Both the position numbers and the translations under genes were made by a program. The notes under the pieces are model-generated. The model did no database searches. It saw nothing but the letters and a program-made list of their open reading frames with translations, and was not told the DNA's origin. From NCBI RefSeq assembly GCF_001590965.1, contig NZ_BCTW01000004.1, positions 186,001-250,000 of the forward strand: a DNA stretch of 64,000 bases, in the 5' to 3' direction. The DNA is from Novosphingobium lentum NBRC 107847 (GTDB taxonomy: Bacteria; Pseudomonadota; Alphaproteobacteria; Sphingomonadales; Sphingomonadaceae). Below, piece by piece: positions 31,470 to 39,791 of this stretch. How positions within the stretch are numbered: the first letter of the stretch is position 1; each line of letters opens with the position of its first letter.

Positions 31470-33869
31470 ATGGCAAACATCCGGCAGCTTTCGCTTTCGG
31501 CCAGCCTGATAGTGCTGGCGCAGGTCTGGTCGACTCAGGCGCTGGCCCAGCAGCAGCCCGCTGATGCGACCGCGAACGCAAGCGACAACAACGGTGAAAT
31601 CGTCGTCACGGCCCAGAAACGCGCTCAATCCACCACCGACGTCGGCCTGTCGATCGTCTCTGTCGGGAACGAGGAATTGTCGCGCAAAGGGATCGAATCC
31701 GCCCAGGATCTGGTGAAGATTGTTCCGGGCCTCTCGGTGTCGGATGCCGGCAACGGCGCCACTGTCGTCTACACCTTGCGCGGCATCGGCTTCAATTCAT
31801 CCAACCTCGGCGCGACCTCCGCCGTCGCGGTCTACGTCGATGAAGTACCCCTGTCGTATCCGGTCATGTCGCTGGGCGTCGGGATCGATCTGCAGCGGGT
31901 CGAAGTCTACAAGGGGCCGCAAGGAACGGTGTTCGGCCAGAACTCCACCGGCGGCGCGATCAACTACATCGCCAACAAGCCGACCGACACGCTTACGGCA
32001 GGCATCGAAGGCACGTTCGGCCGGTTCAACCGGTGGGGCGTTCAAGGCTACGTCAGCGGCCCGGTCAGCGACAACCTCCGCTTGCGGCTGGCGCTGTCGC
32101 AGGAAGGCGGCGGGCCCTGGCAGCAAAGCTACACGCGCAACGACCAGCTTGGACGACGTGACCGCACGTTCGGGCGCTTCCTCGGCCAACTCGATGTCAC
32201 CGATGCGATCAAGGTGAACTTCGGCGTCAACGCCTGGCGCGATCGGTCTGACACGCAGGCCCTGCAGCTCATTCGCTACGCGCCGCTCCAGCCGCCGGGC
32301 CTGCCGCAAGTCGCAAGCTATCCCACGGCGCCGGCAGACTCTCGGGCGGCCGATTGGGATCCGCAGGGGCGCTTCAGCGGCACCAACAAGAAGTTCCAGT
32401 TCGACAGCTGGTTCGTGCAGCCGTTCCTCCGTGTCGATGCGGAACTCAGCGACAAGGTCACGCTGACGTCATTGAGCACCTATTCGCACTACAACACCAA
32501 CTCGCTGTTCGACGATGACGGGACCGCTTTCGAAATCGGCGAGATCAACCAGTTCGGCCACATCAAGGAATTTTCGCAGGAGCTGCGCCTCAGCGGGCAG
32601 AGCGGCATCGCCAACTGGGTGGTCGGCGCGAATTACCAGACCAACAAGATCGCCGAAAATCTCAACATCCTCATCCTCAACCTGTCCAACGTGCAGAATA
32701 TCGGCGGGTCCGGCTTCAGCGCCCACATCTCTCCGATCACGACCAGGCAGGACACCGACGCCAAGGCGATCTTCGGCAACCTCGAGCTCAAATTCTCGGA
32801 CAAATTCAGCTTTGTCGCGGGCGCCCGCTATACGAAGACGAATATCGACTTTGCCGGGTGCAACCTCGATTCCGGCCCTCCGATCCCGAACTCACCGACG
32901 CCTGGTGTGACATCGAGCCTGCGGGGGTTCTTCAACATCCTCTACGGACTGCTGACCGGAAATGCCGGGGCCAACCCCATCCAGGAGGGAGGCTGCATCA
33001 CGCTGGACAACGTCTCCCGGAACGGCGCCCCTCCAACCTTCCTGCCCACCGACAGCGCCCAGACCCTGTCCGAACATAACGTGTCGTGGAACGTCACCGC
33101 CAACTTCAAGCCCAGCCCCGATACGCTGCTCTATGCGCGGGTATCCAAGGGCTACAAGTCGGGCAGCTTCCCCACGATCGGCGCGTCGACCTCGATCCAG
33201 TTCCAGCCGGCCCGGCAGGAATCGCTGCTGGCGTACGAAGCCGGGTTCAAGCTGTCCGCGCTCAACCGGCACGTGCGGCTCGAGGGGGCGGGTTTTTACT
33301 ACGACTACAAGAACAAGCAGCTGAGCAACTTCATTCCCGACGCGGTGTTCGGACCGCTCGTGGCGACGGTCAACATTCCCAAGTCGCGGGTCATCGGAGC
33401 CGAACTTTCGGCCAGCGTCATTCCGGTCGACGGGCTGACCCTGTCCGGCGGGGTGACCTACATCGACACGAAAATCACGCAGTTCGTGGGTTTCGACGTC
33501 GATGGCGTATCCCGGAACCTGGCCGGCCAGCGGTTCAACCTGGCGCCGAAGTGGTCCGGCTCTGCGGGCGCGGCGTACGAGTTCCCGCTGAACGCCAAAT
33601 TGAGCGGATTTGTCGGTTCCGACGTGACGTTCCGATCGTCCACCCAGGGCGTGATCGGGGCAACCAGCAGCGACTACAACATCGACAGCTATGCAACCGT
33701 CGATGCCCAGCTTGGCGTCGTCTCCAGCGATGGCTGGAGAGTCCAGTTGTGGGGCAAGAACATCTTCAACAAGTACTATTGGACCAACGTCAATCGGATC
33801 AGCGATACGATCGTCCGGGTGGCGGGCATGCCCAGCACATACGGCGTAACCGTCGCGAAGAAGTTCTGA
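31470..33869 (+). CDS. TonB-dependent outer-membrane receptor
   Basis: The 799-residue protein has a signal peptide cleaved near A26 (QALA/QQ) and a TonB-box-like GEIVVTAQKR. The plug domain holds LQRVEVYKGPQGTVFGQNS and TGGAINYIANKP, and the barrel ends in a terminal phenylalanine. A GGGGAGG site lies 6 nt before the ATG. It is of the sphingomonad catabolic type, like the receptor in region 1 but clearly divergent in sequence. It is transcribed toward the IclR regulator, 30 bp apart, and is preceded by the long inverted repeat. The ligand is unknown. Confidence 0.93.
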   Translation: MANIRQLSLSASLIVLAQVWSTQALAQQQPADATANASDNNGEIVVTAQKRAQSTTDVGLSIVSVGNEELSRKGIESAQDLVKIVPGLSVSDAGNGATVVYTLRGIGFNSSNLGATSAVAVYVDEVPLSYPVMSLGVGIDLQRVEVYKGPQGTVFGQNSTGGAINYIANKPTDTLTAGIEGTFGRFNRWGVQGYVSGPVSDNLRLRLALSQEGGGPWQQSYTRNDQLGRRDRTFGRFLGQLDVTDAIKVNFGVNAWRDRSDTQALQLIRYAPLQPPGLPQVASYPTAPADSRAADWDPQGRFSGTNKKFQFDSWFVQPFLRVDAELSDKVTLTSLSTYSHYNTNSLFDDDGTAFEIGEINQFGHIKEFSQELRLSGQSGIANWVVGANYQTNKIAENLNILILNLSNVQNIGGSGFSAHISPITTRQDTDAKAIFGNLELKFSDKFSFVAGARYTKTNIDFAGCNLDSGPPIPNSPTPGVTSSLRGFFNILYGLLTGNAGANPIQEGGCITLDNVSRNGAPPTFLPTDSAQTLSEHNVSWNVTANFKPSPDTLLYARVSKGYKSGSFPTIGASTSIQFQPARQESLLAYEAGFKLSALNRHVRLEGAGFYYDYKNKQLSNFIPDAVFGPLVATVNIPKSRVIGAELSASVIPVDGLTLSGGVTYIDTKITQFVGFDVDGVSRNLAGQRFNLAPKWSGSAGAAYEFPLNAKLSGFVGSDVTFRSSTQGVIGATSSDYNIDSYATVDAQLGVVSSDGWRVQLWGKNIFNKYYWTNVNRISDTIVRVAGMPSTYGVTVAKKF

Positions 33870-33899
33870 AGTTCGGCCCGGGTTGTGTCAGCCGCGTCG

Positions 33900-34685
33900 T
33901 CAGATCGTGTCGTGGATCGAGCCCACCACCGCTTTCAGCGTCTCGATGTAGACATCGAGATTGACGTTGAAACGCTCGGTGGGCGCGGACACCCCGATGG
34001 CATAGGGCGAAAGCCCCTCGTCGAGCGGCACGCCGACACAGCACAGGCCTTCAGCGAATTCTTCGCGTTCGACGGCATATCCCTGTTCGCGGATCTCGGC
34101 GAATTGCCGGGTCAGTTCGCTGATCGAGTTGATCGTCTTGGGCGTGCGTTTCCTGAGCTTGTGCGTCCGGAAATACTCGTCCCGCTGCAAGTCGGTGGCG
34201 TGGGCGAGCAGCACTTTTCCGCCAGAACGCGAATGCGCGTCTTCGGAGAATCCGTGCGGCAGTTCAAGCGCCTGGATGGAATGGTGCCCGCGCACGATTT
34301 CGACCGATACGACTTCGCCGTCGATCCAGCGTGCGGCATAGGTGGTTTCGCCGGTGGTGCGCGCGATCTGGCGCAGAAGGTGGGATATCTGCCTGCTGCC
34401 GCCCAACTGCCGCCGGAATCCTTCGGCGAGGCTGCCGACCTTCATGCCAAGGACATAGTTGTTCTGATCGTTGCGGGTCAGCAGGCCCAGCTGGCTCAGC
34501 GTGTGGAGCAGGTGATAGGTCGTCTGCGTCGGAAGGCCCGCTGCCTTGCTGATTTCCTTGCGCGAAAGACCTTGTTCCTGGCGGGCTACCGCAAACAGGA
34601 TCGCGCTCGCGCGCGCCACCGACTGCACGCGAAACTTCTTGGTTTCGTCTCCTGCTTCGACGTCGTCTTCGGAACCGGAAGGCAT
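33900..34685 (-). CDS. IclR-family transcriptional regulator
   Basis: The 261-residue protein has an N-terminal IclR winged helix (VARASAILFAVARQEQGLSRKEISKAAGLPTQTTYHLLHTL, residues 23-63) and a C-terminal ligand-binding domain with GGKVLLA and the conserved CCVGVPL. Start 34685 is preferred because GGAG lies 5 nt upstream; ATG 34718 is an alternative. IclR regulators of aromatic or organic-acid catabolism are often divergent from their target. Here it is divergent from the E1 fusion gene and convergent with the TonB receptor. Confidence 0.88.
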   Translation of the reverse strand: MPSGSEDDVEAGDETKKFRVQSVARASAILFAVARQEQGLSRKEISKAAGLPTQTTYHLLHTLSQLGLLTRNDQNNYVLGMKVGSLAEGFRRQLGGSRQISHLLRQIARTTGETTYAARWIDGEVVSVEIVRGHHSIQALELPHGFSEDAHSRSGGKVLLAHATDLQRDEYFRTHKLRKRTPKTINSISELTRQFAEIREQGYAVEREEFAEGLCCVGVPLDEGLSPYAIGVSAPTERFNVNLDVYIETLKAVVGSIHDTI

Positions 34686-34852
34686 CAAATCTCCATAATG
34701 AGAAACAATCGTCACCATTTGAAGGATTTGCCGTGTCTCCGCAACCGCAAACCGTCCCGGTCCGCGGCGGCCGGTTCCGCGTTCGCGAGCCTTGCCGCCC
34801 GACAGCGTGACGATCGTTCGCGCACCTTCCCAACTCCCGCCGAAAATTGGAT

Positions 34853-36862
34853 ATGCAGATGCCCACCGAGCGATTGAATTTCCTTCGGGATGCCTATTTT
34901 CGGATGGCCAAAATCCGCGCGTTCGAAGCGAAGGCGATGGAACTGACGGCTGGTGCGCAACCGGTGATCGCGGGGTCGATCCATCCGTGCGCAGGGCAGG
35001 AAGCCATCCCGGTGGGCGCGCTGAGCGGACTGCGGCCGAACGACCGCGTGCTGGCAACGTACCGTGGCCATGGCTGGGCGCTGGAAGCCGGAGTATCGCT
35101 GGATGCGGCGATGGCGGAGATGTGCCAGCGGAGTTCGGGCATCAACGGCGGACGGGCGGGATCGCTGATGATGACCTCGCCGAAAAGCGGCTTCATCGGG
35201 GAAAATTCGATCGTCGGCGCAGGCGGGCCCATCGCCTGCGGCGCGGCGCTTGCCGCCCGAGCCAGAGGCGACGGCAGCGTGGTTGCCGTGTCATTCGGCG
35301 ATGGCGCGATGAGCCAGGGCGGGATGCACGAGGCTTTGGTGACGGCCGCAGCCCTCAAGCTACCGGTGATCTTCGTTTGCGAGAACAACGGATGGGCCGA
35401 GATGACGCCGACCGTGTTTGCTTCAGGCCCCAGCCTTGCGGCGCGAGCGCAAGCGTACGGGATCGAAAGCGAAGCCGTGGATGGGGGCGATCCGGAAGCC
35501 GTTCGGGATGCCGTGATGCGCGCTGCCGCACGGGCGCGGCGGGGCGAAGGCCCCACATTCCTGGAATGCCAGACCATCCGGCTGTGGGGCCATTACAACA
35601 AGGACATCGAACACTACCGGCCGCGGGACGACCGCGCGACGGCCGAGCTTAACGATCCGCTCAAAGCCATCGCGCAAAAGCTGGCCGATGCCGGCATCGA
35701 TGCCCGCGAAATCGCAACGTTCGACGCTGACGTGGCCGCGCTTGTCGACTCGGCGACCGACGCTGCCCTGTCAGCCTCGGTGCCTGATCCAGCGACGATT
35801 GCCGACAACCTTTTCGGAGCGCAACCGGCCGTGGCGCAAGGCACCCCGGAACTGGTCACGATGACGTACGCGCAAGCGATCAATCGAGCTTTGCAGGATG
35901 CGATGGCCGATGATGCCGATGTCCTCCTGTTCGGTGAGGATGTCGCCGCGCCCGGCGGGGTGTTCGGGATCAGCCGGGGCTTGCTGAAGCAGTTCGGAGC
36001 GGACCGCGTGCTGGACACGCCGATCGCCGAAACCGCGATCCTGGGCATGGCGGTCGGTTCGGCGCTTGCCGGGAAGAAGCCCGTTGCCGAGATCATGTTC
36101 AGCGATTTCCTGTTCGTGGCGCTGGACCAGATCATCAATCAGGCGGCGAATGTCCGCTATGTGTCCAACGGTTTGGCCGGCGCGCCGCTCGTCGTGCGGA
36201 CCCAGCAGGGTGTGACGCCGGGATCGTGTGCCCAGCATTCCCAATGCGTCGAGGCGCATCTCGCCAACATTCCCGGGATCAAGGTCGGTCTTCCCAGCAC
36301 GCCCCACGATGCCTACGCCATGTTGCGCGCGGCGATCGCCGATCCCGATCCGTGCGTGATCATCGAGGCGCGCAGCGCGTTCCTCAACAAGGGCGAGGTC
36401 GCGCTGGGCGGGATATTCGAACGGGCCGAAGGCGCCCGGCTCGCCCGCGCGGGGAGCGATATCGGCATCATCACCTGGGGCACGTCGGTGATCGAAGCGC
36501 TTGCGGCGGCCGAAACCGTTGCGGGAGAGGGTGTTGCGGCGGCCGTGCTCGATTTGCGCTGGCTGTCGCCGATCGACGATGCTGCGATTGCCGAACTGGT
36601 CGCGGCTTGCCCGCACATCCTCATCGTCCATGAAGCCGGGCAGACAGGCGGTTTCGGCGCGGAAATCTTCGCCCGGATCGCGGAACGACATGGCACGATG
36701 CTGAAGGGCGGACTGACACGGCTGGGCGGGCTGGACCTGCCGATGCCGTCTGCTCCCAATCTGCAACGACTGGTCGTTCCCACCGCGGATCGGATTGCGG
36801 AGCGGGTGCGGTCCATGCTGCACCTTGCGGCCAGTGTGGACCTTGCGCAGGCGATCCTGTGA
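34853..36862 (+). CDS. Fused alpha/beta E1 2-oxoacid (acetoin-type) dehydrogenase
   Basis: The 669-residue protein joins both E1 subunits. The alpha half (to about 325) has the thiamine-diphosphate motif from G149-D150-G151 to N178-N179, and an upstream HPCAGQEAIPVG segment typical of PDH/acetoin E1 alpha. The beta half (from about 335) has TYAQAINRAL, LLFGEDVAAPGGVFG and a transketolase C-terminal domain. Such E1 enzymes decarboxylate 2-oxoacids or cleave acetoin and hand the acyl unit to an E2 lipoyl partner, but no E2 or E3 gene is visible in this window. Start codons at 34853 and 34859 are possible, with a weak ribosome site. Confidence 0.87.
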   Translation: MQMPTERLNFLRDAYFRMAKIRAFEAKAMELTAGAQPVIAGSIHPCAGQEAIPVGALSGLRPNDRVLATYRGHGWALEAGVSLDAAMAEMCQRSSGINGGRAGSLMMTSPKSGFIGENSIVGAGGPIACGAALAARARGDGSVVAVSFGDGAMSQGGMHEALVTAAALKLPVIFVCENNGWAEMTPTVFASGPSLAARAQAYGIESEAVDGGDPEAVRDAVMRAAARARRGEGPTFLECQTIRLWGHYNKDIEHYRPRDDRATAELNDPLKAIAQKLADAGIDAREIATFDADVAALVDSATDAALSASVPDPATIADNLFGAQPAVAQGTPELVTMTYAQAINRALQDAMADDADVLLFGEDVAAPGGVFGISRGLLKQFGADRVLDTPIAETAILGMAVGSALAGKKPVAEIMFSDFLFVALDQIINQAANVRYVSNGLAGAPLVVRTQQGVTPGSCAQHSQCVEAHLANIPGIKVGLPSTPHDAYAMLRAAIADPDPCVIIEARSAFLNKGEVALGGIFERAEGARLARAGSDIGIITWGTSVIEALAAAETVAGEGVAAAVLDLRWLSPIDDAAIAELVAACPHILIVHEAGQTGGFGAEIFARIAERHGTMLKGGLTRLGGLDLPMPSAPNLQRLVVPTADRIAERVRSMLHLAASVDLAQAIL

Positions 36863-38082
36863 TGCAAGCCGTCCCTCCTGCGTTCCGGCCGTTGTCGGGG
36901 ATCAGGGTCCTTGACGTTTCCCGCGTGATTTCCGGCCCGCTTTGCACCCAGAGCCTGGCCGACTTGGGTGCCGACGTCGTCAAGATCGAGACGCCTGGCC
37001 TCGGTGACGATACCCGCCATTGGCCGCCTTTCCACAAGGCGCAGTTTGGCGCGGTCTTCATGGCGATGAACCGCAACAAACGCAGCCTGTCGCTCGATCT
37101 CAAGACCGAAACCGGACGCAGCATCGCGCGCGACATGGCCGTGAAATGCGATATCCTGGTCGAGAATTTCTCCACCGGAGTCGCCGAGCGGCTGGGCCTT
37201 GGTTACGACGAGTTGAAAGCGCTCAATCCGCGCCTGGTCTACTGCACCATTTCCGGTTTCGGTCGCGATGGACCGATGAAGCATTCGGCCGGGTACGACG
37301 TGATCCTGCAGGCGTTCTCCGGGATGATGGCCGCAACGGGCGAGGAGGGGGGCGGATATATCCGCAGCCCGGTCTCGCCGATCGACTACGCGACCGGCGT
37401 TCACGCCTTCGCCGGCGTGCTGGCCGCGCTGATCGAACGGGGACGGACGGGCCAAGGCATGCTGGTGGAACTCTCGCTGCTCGATACGGCACTGTCGCTG
37501 CTGGGCGGTTCGCTGCAGGCGTTCTGGGAAACCGGGGTGCAGCCCGCGCGCAATGGATCCAGCCATCCCGGGCTGTGTCCCTACCAGGCTTTCGATGCGC
37601 AGGACGGCCCGATCATGATCGGTGTTGCCAACGACCGGCTATGGGCGAAGTTCTGCACCGTCGCCGGGCTTGGCGACATTGCGAACGACAATCGCTTCCG
37701 GTCGAACGCGGACCGGGTGCGCCATCGCGACGAATTGCTGGAGATCGTTCGCGCGGTACTCGCCGAACGACCTGTCGCCTACTGGGTCGAGCATCTGTCG
37801 GCAGTCGCGGTTCCGGCGTCGGCCATCAACACGTTCGACGAAGTGCTCGACCATCCCCAGACTCAATCGCGCGGCATCATCGCGAAATATCCGTTGGGCA
37901 GTGACAAGGCCCGAACGGTCCGCATGCCGATCCGCTTCGACCATCACGCCCCGGGCGTTGACCGCCCGCCACCCGCACTGGGCGAACACGGTGGCGATAT
38001 CCTTCGCGAATTCGGATTTTCGGATGCGCAGGTCGATGACTGGGCAGCGAAAGGTATCGCAGGGATGGGGTCGCGATCATGA
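36862..38082 (+). CDS. CaiB/BaiF-type class III CoA-transferase
   Basis: The 406-residue protein opens with PLSGIRVLDVSRVISGPLC and LADLGADVVKIE, followed by NRNKRSLSLDLKTETGR, the standard signature of family III CoA-transferases. Catalytic-region landmarks include FGRDGP and QAFSGMM. These enzymes move CoA between acyl-CoA and free acid, often to activate a pathway substrate. It overlaps the E1 gene (TGATG) and the next gene (ATGA), so the three proteins are co-expressed in equal register. The acid substrate is unknown. Confidence 0.92.
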   Translation: MQAVPPAFRPLSGIRVLDVSRVISGPLCTQSLADLGADVVKIETPGLGDDTRHWPPFHKAQFGAVFMAMNRNKRSLSLDLKTETGRSIARDMAVKCDILVENFSTGVAERLGLGYDELKALNPRLVYCTISGFGRDGPMKHSAGYDVILQAFSGMMAATGEEGGGYIRSPVSPIDYATGVHAFAGVLAALIERGRTGQGMLVELSLLDTALSLLGGSLQAFWETGVQPARNGSSHPGLCPYQAFDAQDGPIMIGVANDRLWAKFCTVAGLGDIANDNRFRSNADRVRHRDELLEIVRAVLAERPVAYWVEHLSAVAVPASAINTFDEVLDHPQTQSRGIIAKYPLGSDKARTVRMPIRFDHHAPGVDRPPPALGEHGGDILREFGFSDAQVDDWAAKGIAGMGSRS

Positions 38083-39083
38083 AAGCCTATCGCTACACCA
38101 TGGGCAGCACGCTCGACGAACTGGCGCTGGTCGACCTTCCCGATCCGATCGCCGGGCCGGGGCAGGTCTTGCTGCGGATGAGGGCAGCCTCGCTCAATTA
38201 TCGCGACCTGCTGGTGGTGCAGGGTCGGTATCCGCGGGGCCAGCTCGATGTCATTTCGCCGCTGTCGGACGGCTGCGGCGAAGTTGTCGCCGTGGGCGAG
38301 GGCGTCGACCGGTTCGCGGTCGGCGACAGCGCTATCCCCCTGTTTTTCCAGTCCTGGCTGCGCGGCCCCATGCTCGACAGCGATGGCGAGTCCGCGCTGG
38401 GCGGTTCGCTGGATGGCGTGGCGGCCCAATACCGCGTGTTCGATGCGGACAAGGTGATCCGCGCGCCCCGCAACCTGAACTTCGCGCAGGCCGCGACATT
38501 GCCGTGCGCCGCGTTGACCGCCTGGAACGGACTGCACGGCCCGCGCCCGCTCGTCGCGGGCGAGACCTTGCTGACGCTCGGCACCGGCGGCGTATCGACA
38601 TTTGCGCTGCAATTCGCCCATGCTGCCGGCGCACGGGTTATCGTCACGTCGTCGAGCGACGAAAAGCTGGCGAAAGCCAGGGCGTTGGGCGCAGACTGCA
38701 CGATCAACTACCGCGAACATCCGGAATGGTCGGCGAAGGTTCGCGAATTCACCAACGGGCGCGGTGCCGATCACGTGATCGAAACCGGCGGTGGGGGGAC
38801 GATGCTCGAGTCCGTGCGCAGCACCGCGCGCAATGGCTGGATCCACGTGATCGGGCTGGTCGCGCCCGGGCAGATCGACCCGGTGCATGTCCTGCTCGCC
38901 GGCGTGACGTTGCGCGGCACCGAAGTGGGGTCACGGGAAATGTTCGAGGCGATGAACCGGTCGATCGAGAAATCGCGGATCGAACCGCTGGTCGATCGGG
39001 TGTTCGAGTTCGAGGAATTGCCTGCCGCGCTGCGTTATCTCGAACAGGCAAGCCATTTTGGCAAAGTCGTCATCCGCATCTAG
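38079..39083 (+). CDS. MDR-family NAD(P)-dependent oxidoreductase (quinone oxidoreductase-like)
   Basis: The 334-residue medium-chain dehydrogenase has a GroES-like N-terminal domain with AASLNYRDLLVVQGRYP and a Rossmann domain with TLGTGGVSTFALQFAHAAGARVIVTSSSDEKL split over residues 165-200. The catalytic zinc ligands of true alcohol dehydrogenases are not evident: LNYRD replaces the usual CGTD, so it is probably zinc-free. It closes the E1-CoA-transferase-MDR operon. The likely reaction is reduction of an enone or quinone-like intermediate; this is inferred from the family. Confidence 0.88.
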   Translation: MKAYRYTMGSTLDELALVDLPDPIAGPGQVLLRMRAASLNYRDLLVVQGRYPRGQLDVISPLSDGCGEVVAVGEGVDRFAVGDSAIPLFFQSWLRGPMLDSDGESALGGSLDGVAAQYRVFDADKVIRAPRNLNFAQAATLPCAALTAWNGLHGPRPLVAGETLLTLGTGGVSTFALQFAHAAGARVIVTSSSDEKLAKARALGADCTINYREHPEWSAKVREFTNGRGADHVIETGGGGTMLESVRSTARNGWIHVIGLVAPGQIDPVHVLLAGVTLRGTEVGSREMFEAMNRSIEKSRIEPLVDRVFEFEELPAALRYLEQASHFGKVVIRI

Positions 39084-39114
39084 TTCTATCACATAGTGTT
39101 GTAAATATAATCAA

Positions 39115-39142
39115 TTGACAATTATGTCGCGACCGATAGGAT
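39115..39142 (+). promoter_or_regulatory. Sigma-70-like promoter for cupin and amidohydrolase genes
   Basis: TTGACA at 39115-39120 and TAGGAT at 39137-39142 are spaced 16 bp. The surrounding 39095-39125 stretch is AT-rich, in contrast to the flanking genes. A second -10-like TATAAT lies at 39106-39111. The start of the cupin gene is 61 bp downstream. Confidence 0.5.
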
Positions 39143-39202
39143 TTTGCCGAGAATGGGCACCGGTCCGTGATCGACAAGATTCCGGGCATTTGGGAGAGTG
39201 CG

Positions 39203-39748
39203 ATGAGCTTACCGACCAAGCGGGTCACGCGCGATGCGATGATGCAGCGTGTGGCCAGGTTCGCCGACCTCGAAGGTTACGATGGCGGCCTGCCCGACAG
39301 CCACTATCCCGGCAGCGAGCGGACGATCTACAATGTCCTCGGCTTTCAGCCGCCCGCGGGAGATAACACGATTGTCTCCCCCGTGGGCGCGGAAGCCGCT
39401 GAAAAGGCCGGAATCCGCATCCAGGAAGGCTTCAATGTCGGCTATGTGGCCTGCGTCAGCGGTAATGGAGCCCTGATGCACAACCATGACACCAACGAAA
39501 CGTTCATTCCGATGACCGGAATCTGGGAGTTCCAGTGGGAAGTCGATGACCGGGTCGAAGCGGTTACGCTCGGCCCGCTCGACACCATTTCCATGCCGGC
39601 AGGGGTCAATCGGCGGTTCGTGAACGTCACGAAGAATGCCGACCCCGCAACGACCAACATCCTGATGGGCATCATCGGCGGTGACACACCGGGTGCCGAA
39701 TTCTCGCAAGGCGCGATGCAGCTGTTGCGCGCAAAGAACCTGGTCTGA
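39203..39748 (+). CDS. Cupin-domain protein
   Basis: The 181-residue protein has a single cupin barrel. ALMHNHDTNETFIPMTGIWEF supplies the first motif over residues 90-110 (two histidines and a glutamate as probable metal ligands), and LGPLDTISMPAGVNRRFVNV the second. ATG 39203 has GGGAGAG 4-10 nt upstream; an upstream GTG in frame has no site. Such small cupins occur beside amidohydrolases and dioxygenases in catabolic loci and may be isomerases, hydrolases or dioxygenases. It lies 43 bp before the amidohydrolase and is probably co-transcribed with it. Confidence 0.82.
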   Translation: MSLPTKRVTRDAMMQRVARFADLEGYDGGLPDSHYPGSERTIYNVLGFQPPAGDNTIVSPVGAEAAEKAGIRIQEGFNVGYVACVSGNGALMHNHDTNETFIPMTGIWEFQWEVDDRVEAVTLGPLDTISMPAGVNRRFVNVTKNADPATTNILMGIIGGDTPGAEFSQGAMQLLRAKNLV

Positions 39749-39791
39749 ATTATCACGAGTGGGAATACCCACTGATCCCGGAGTGGAAAAA

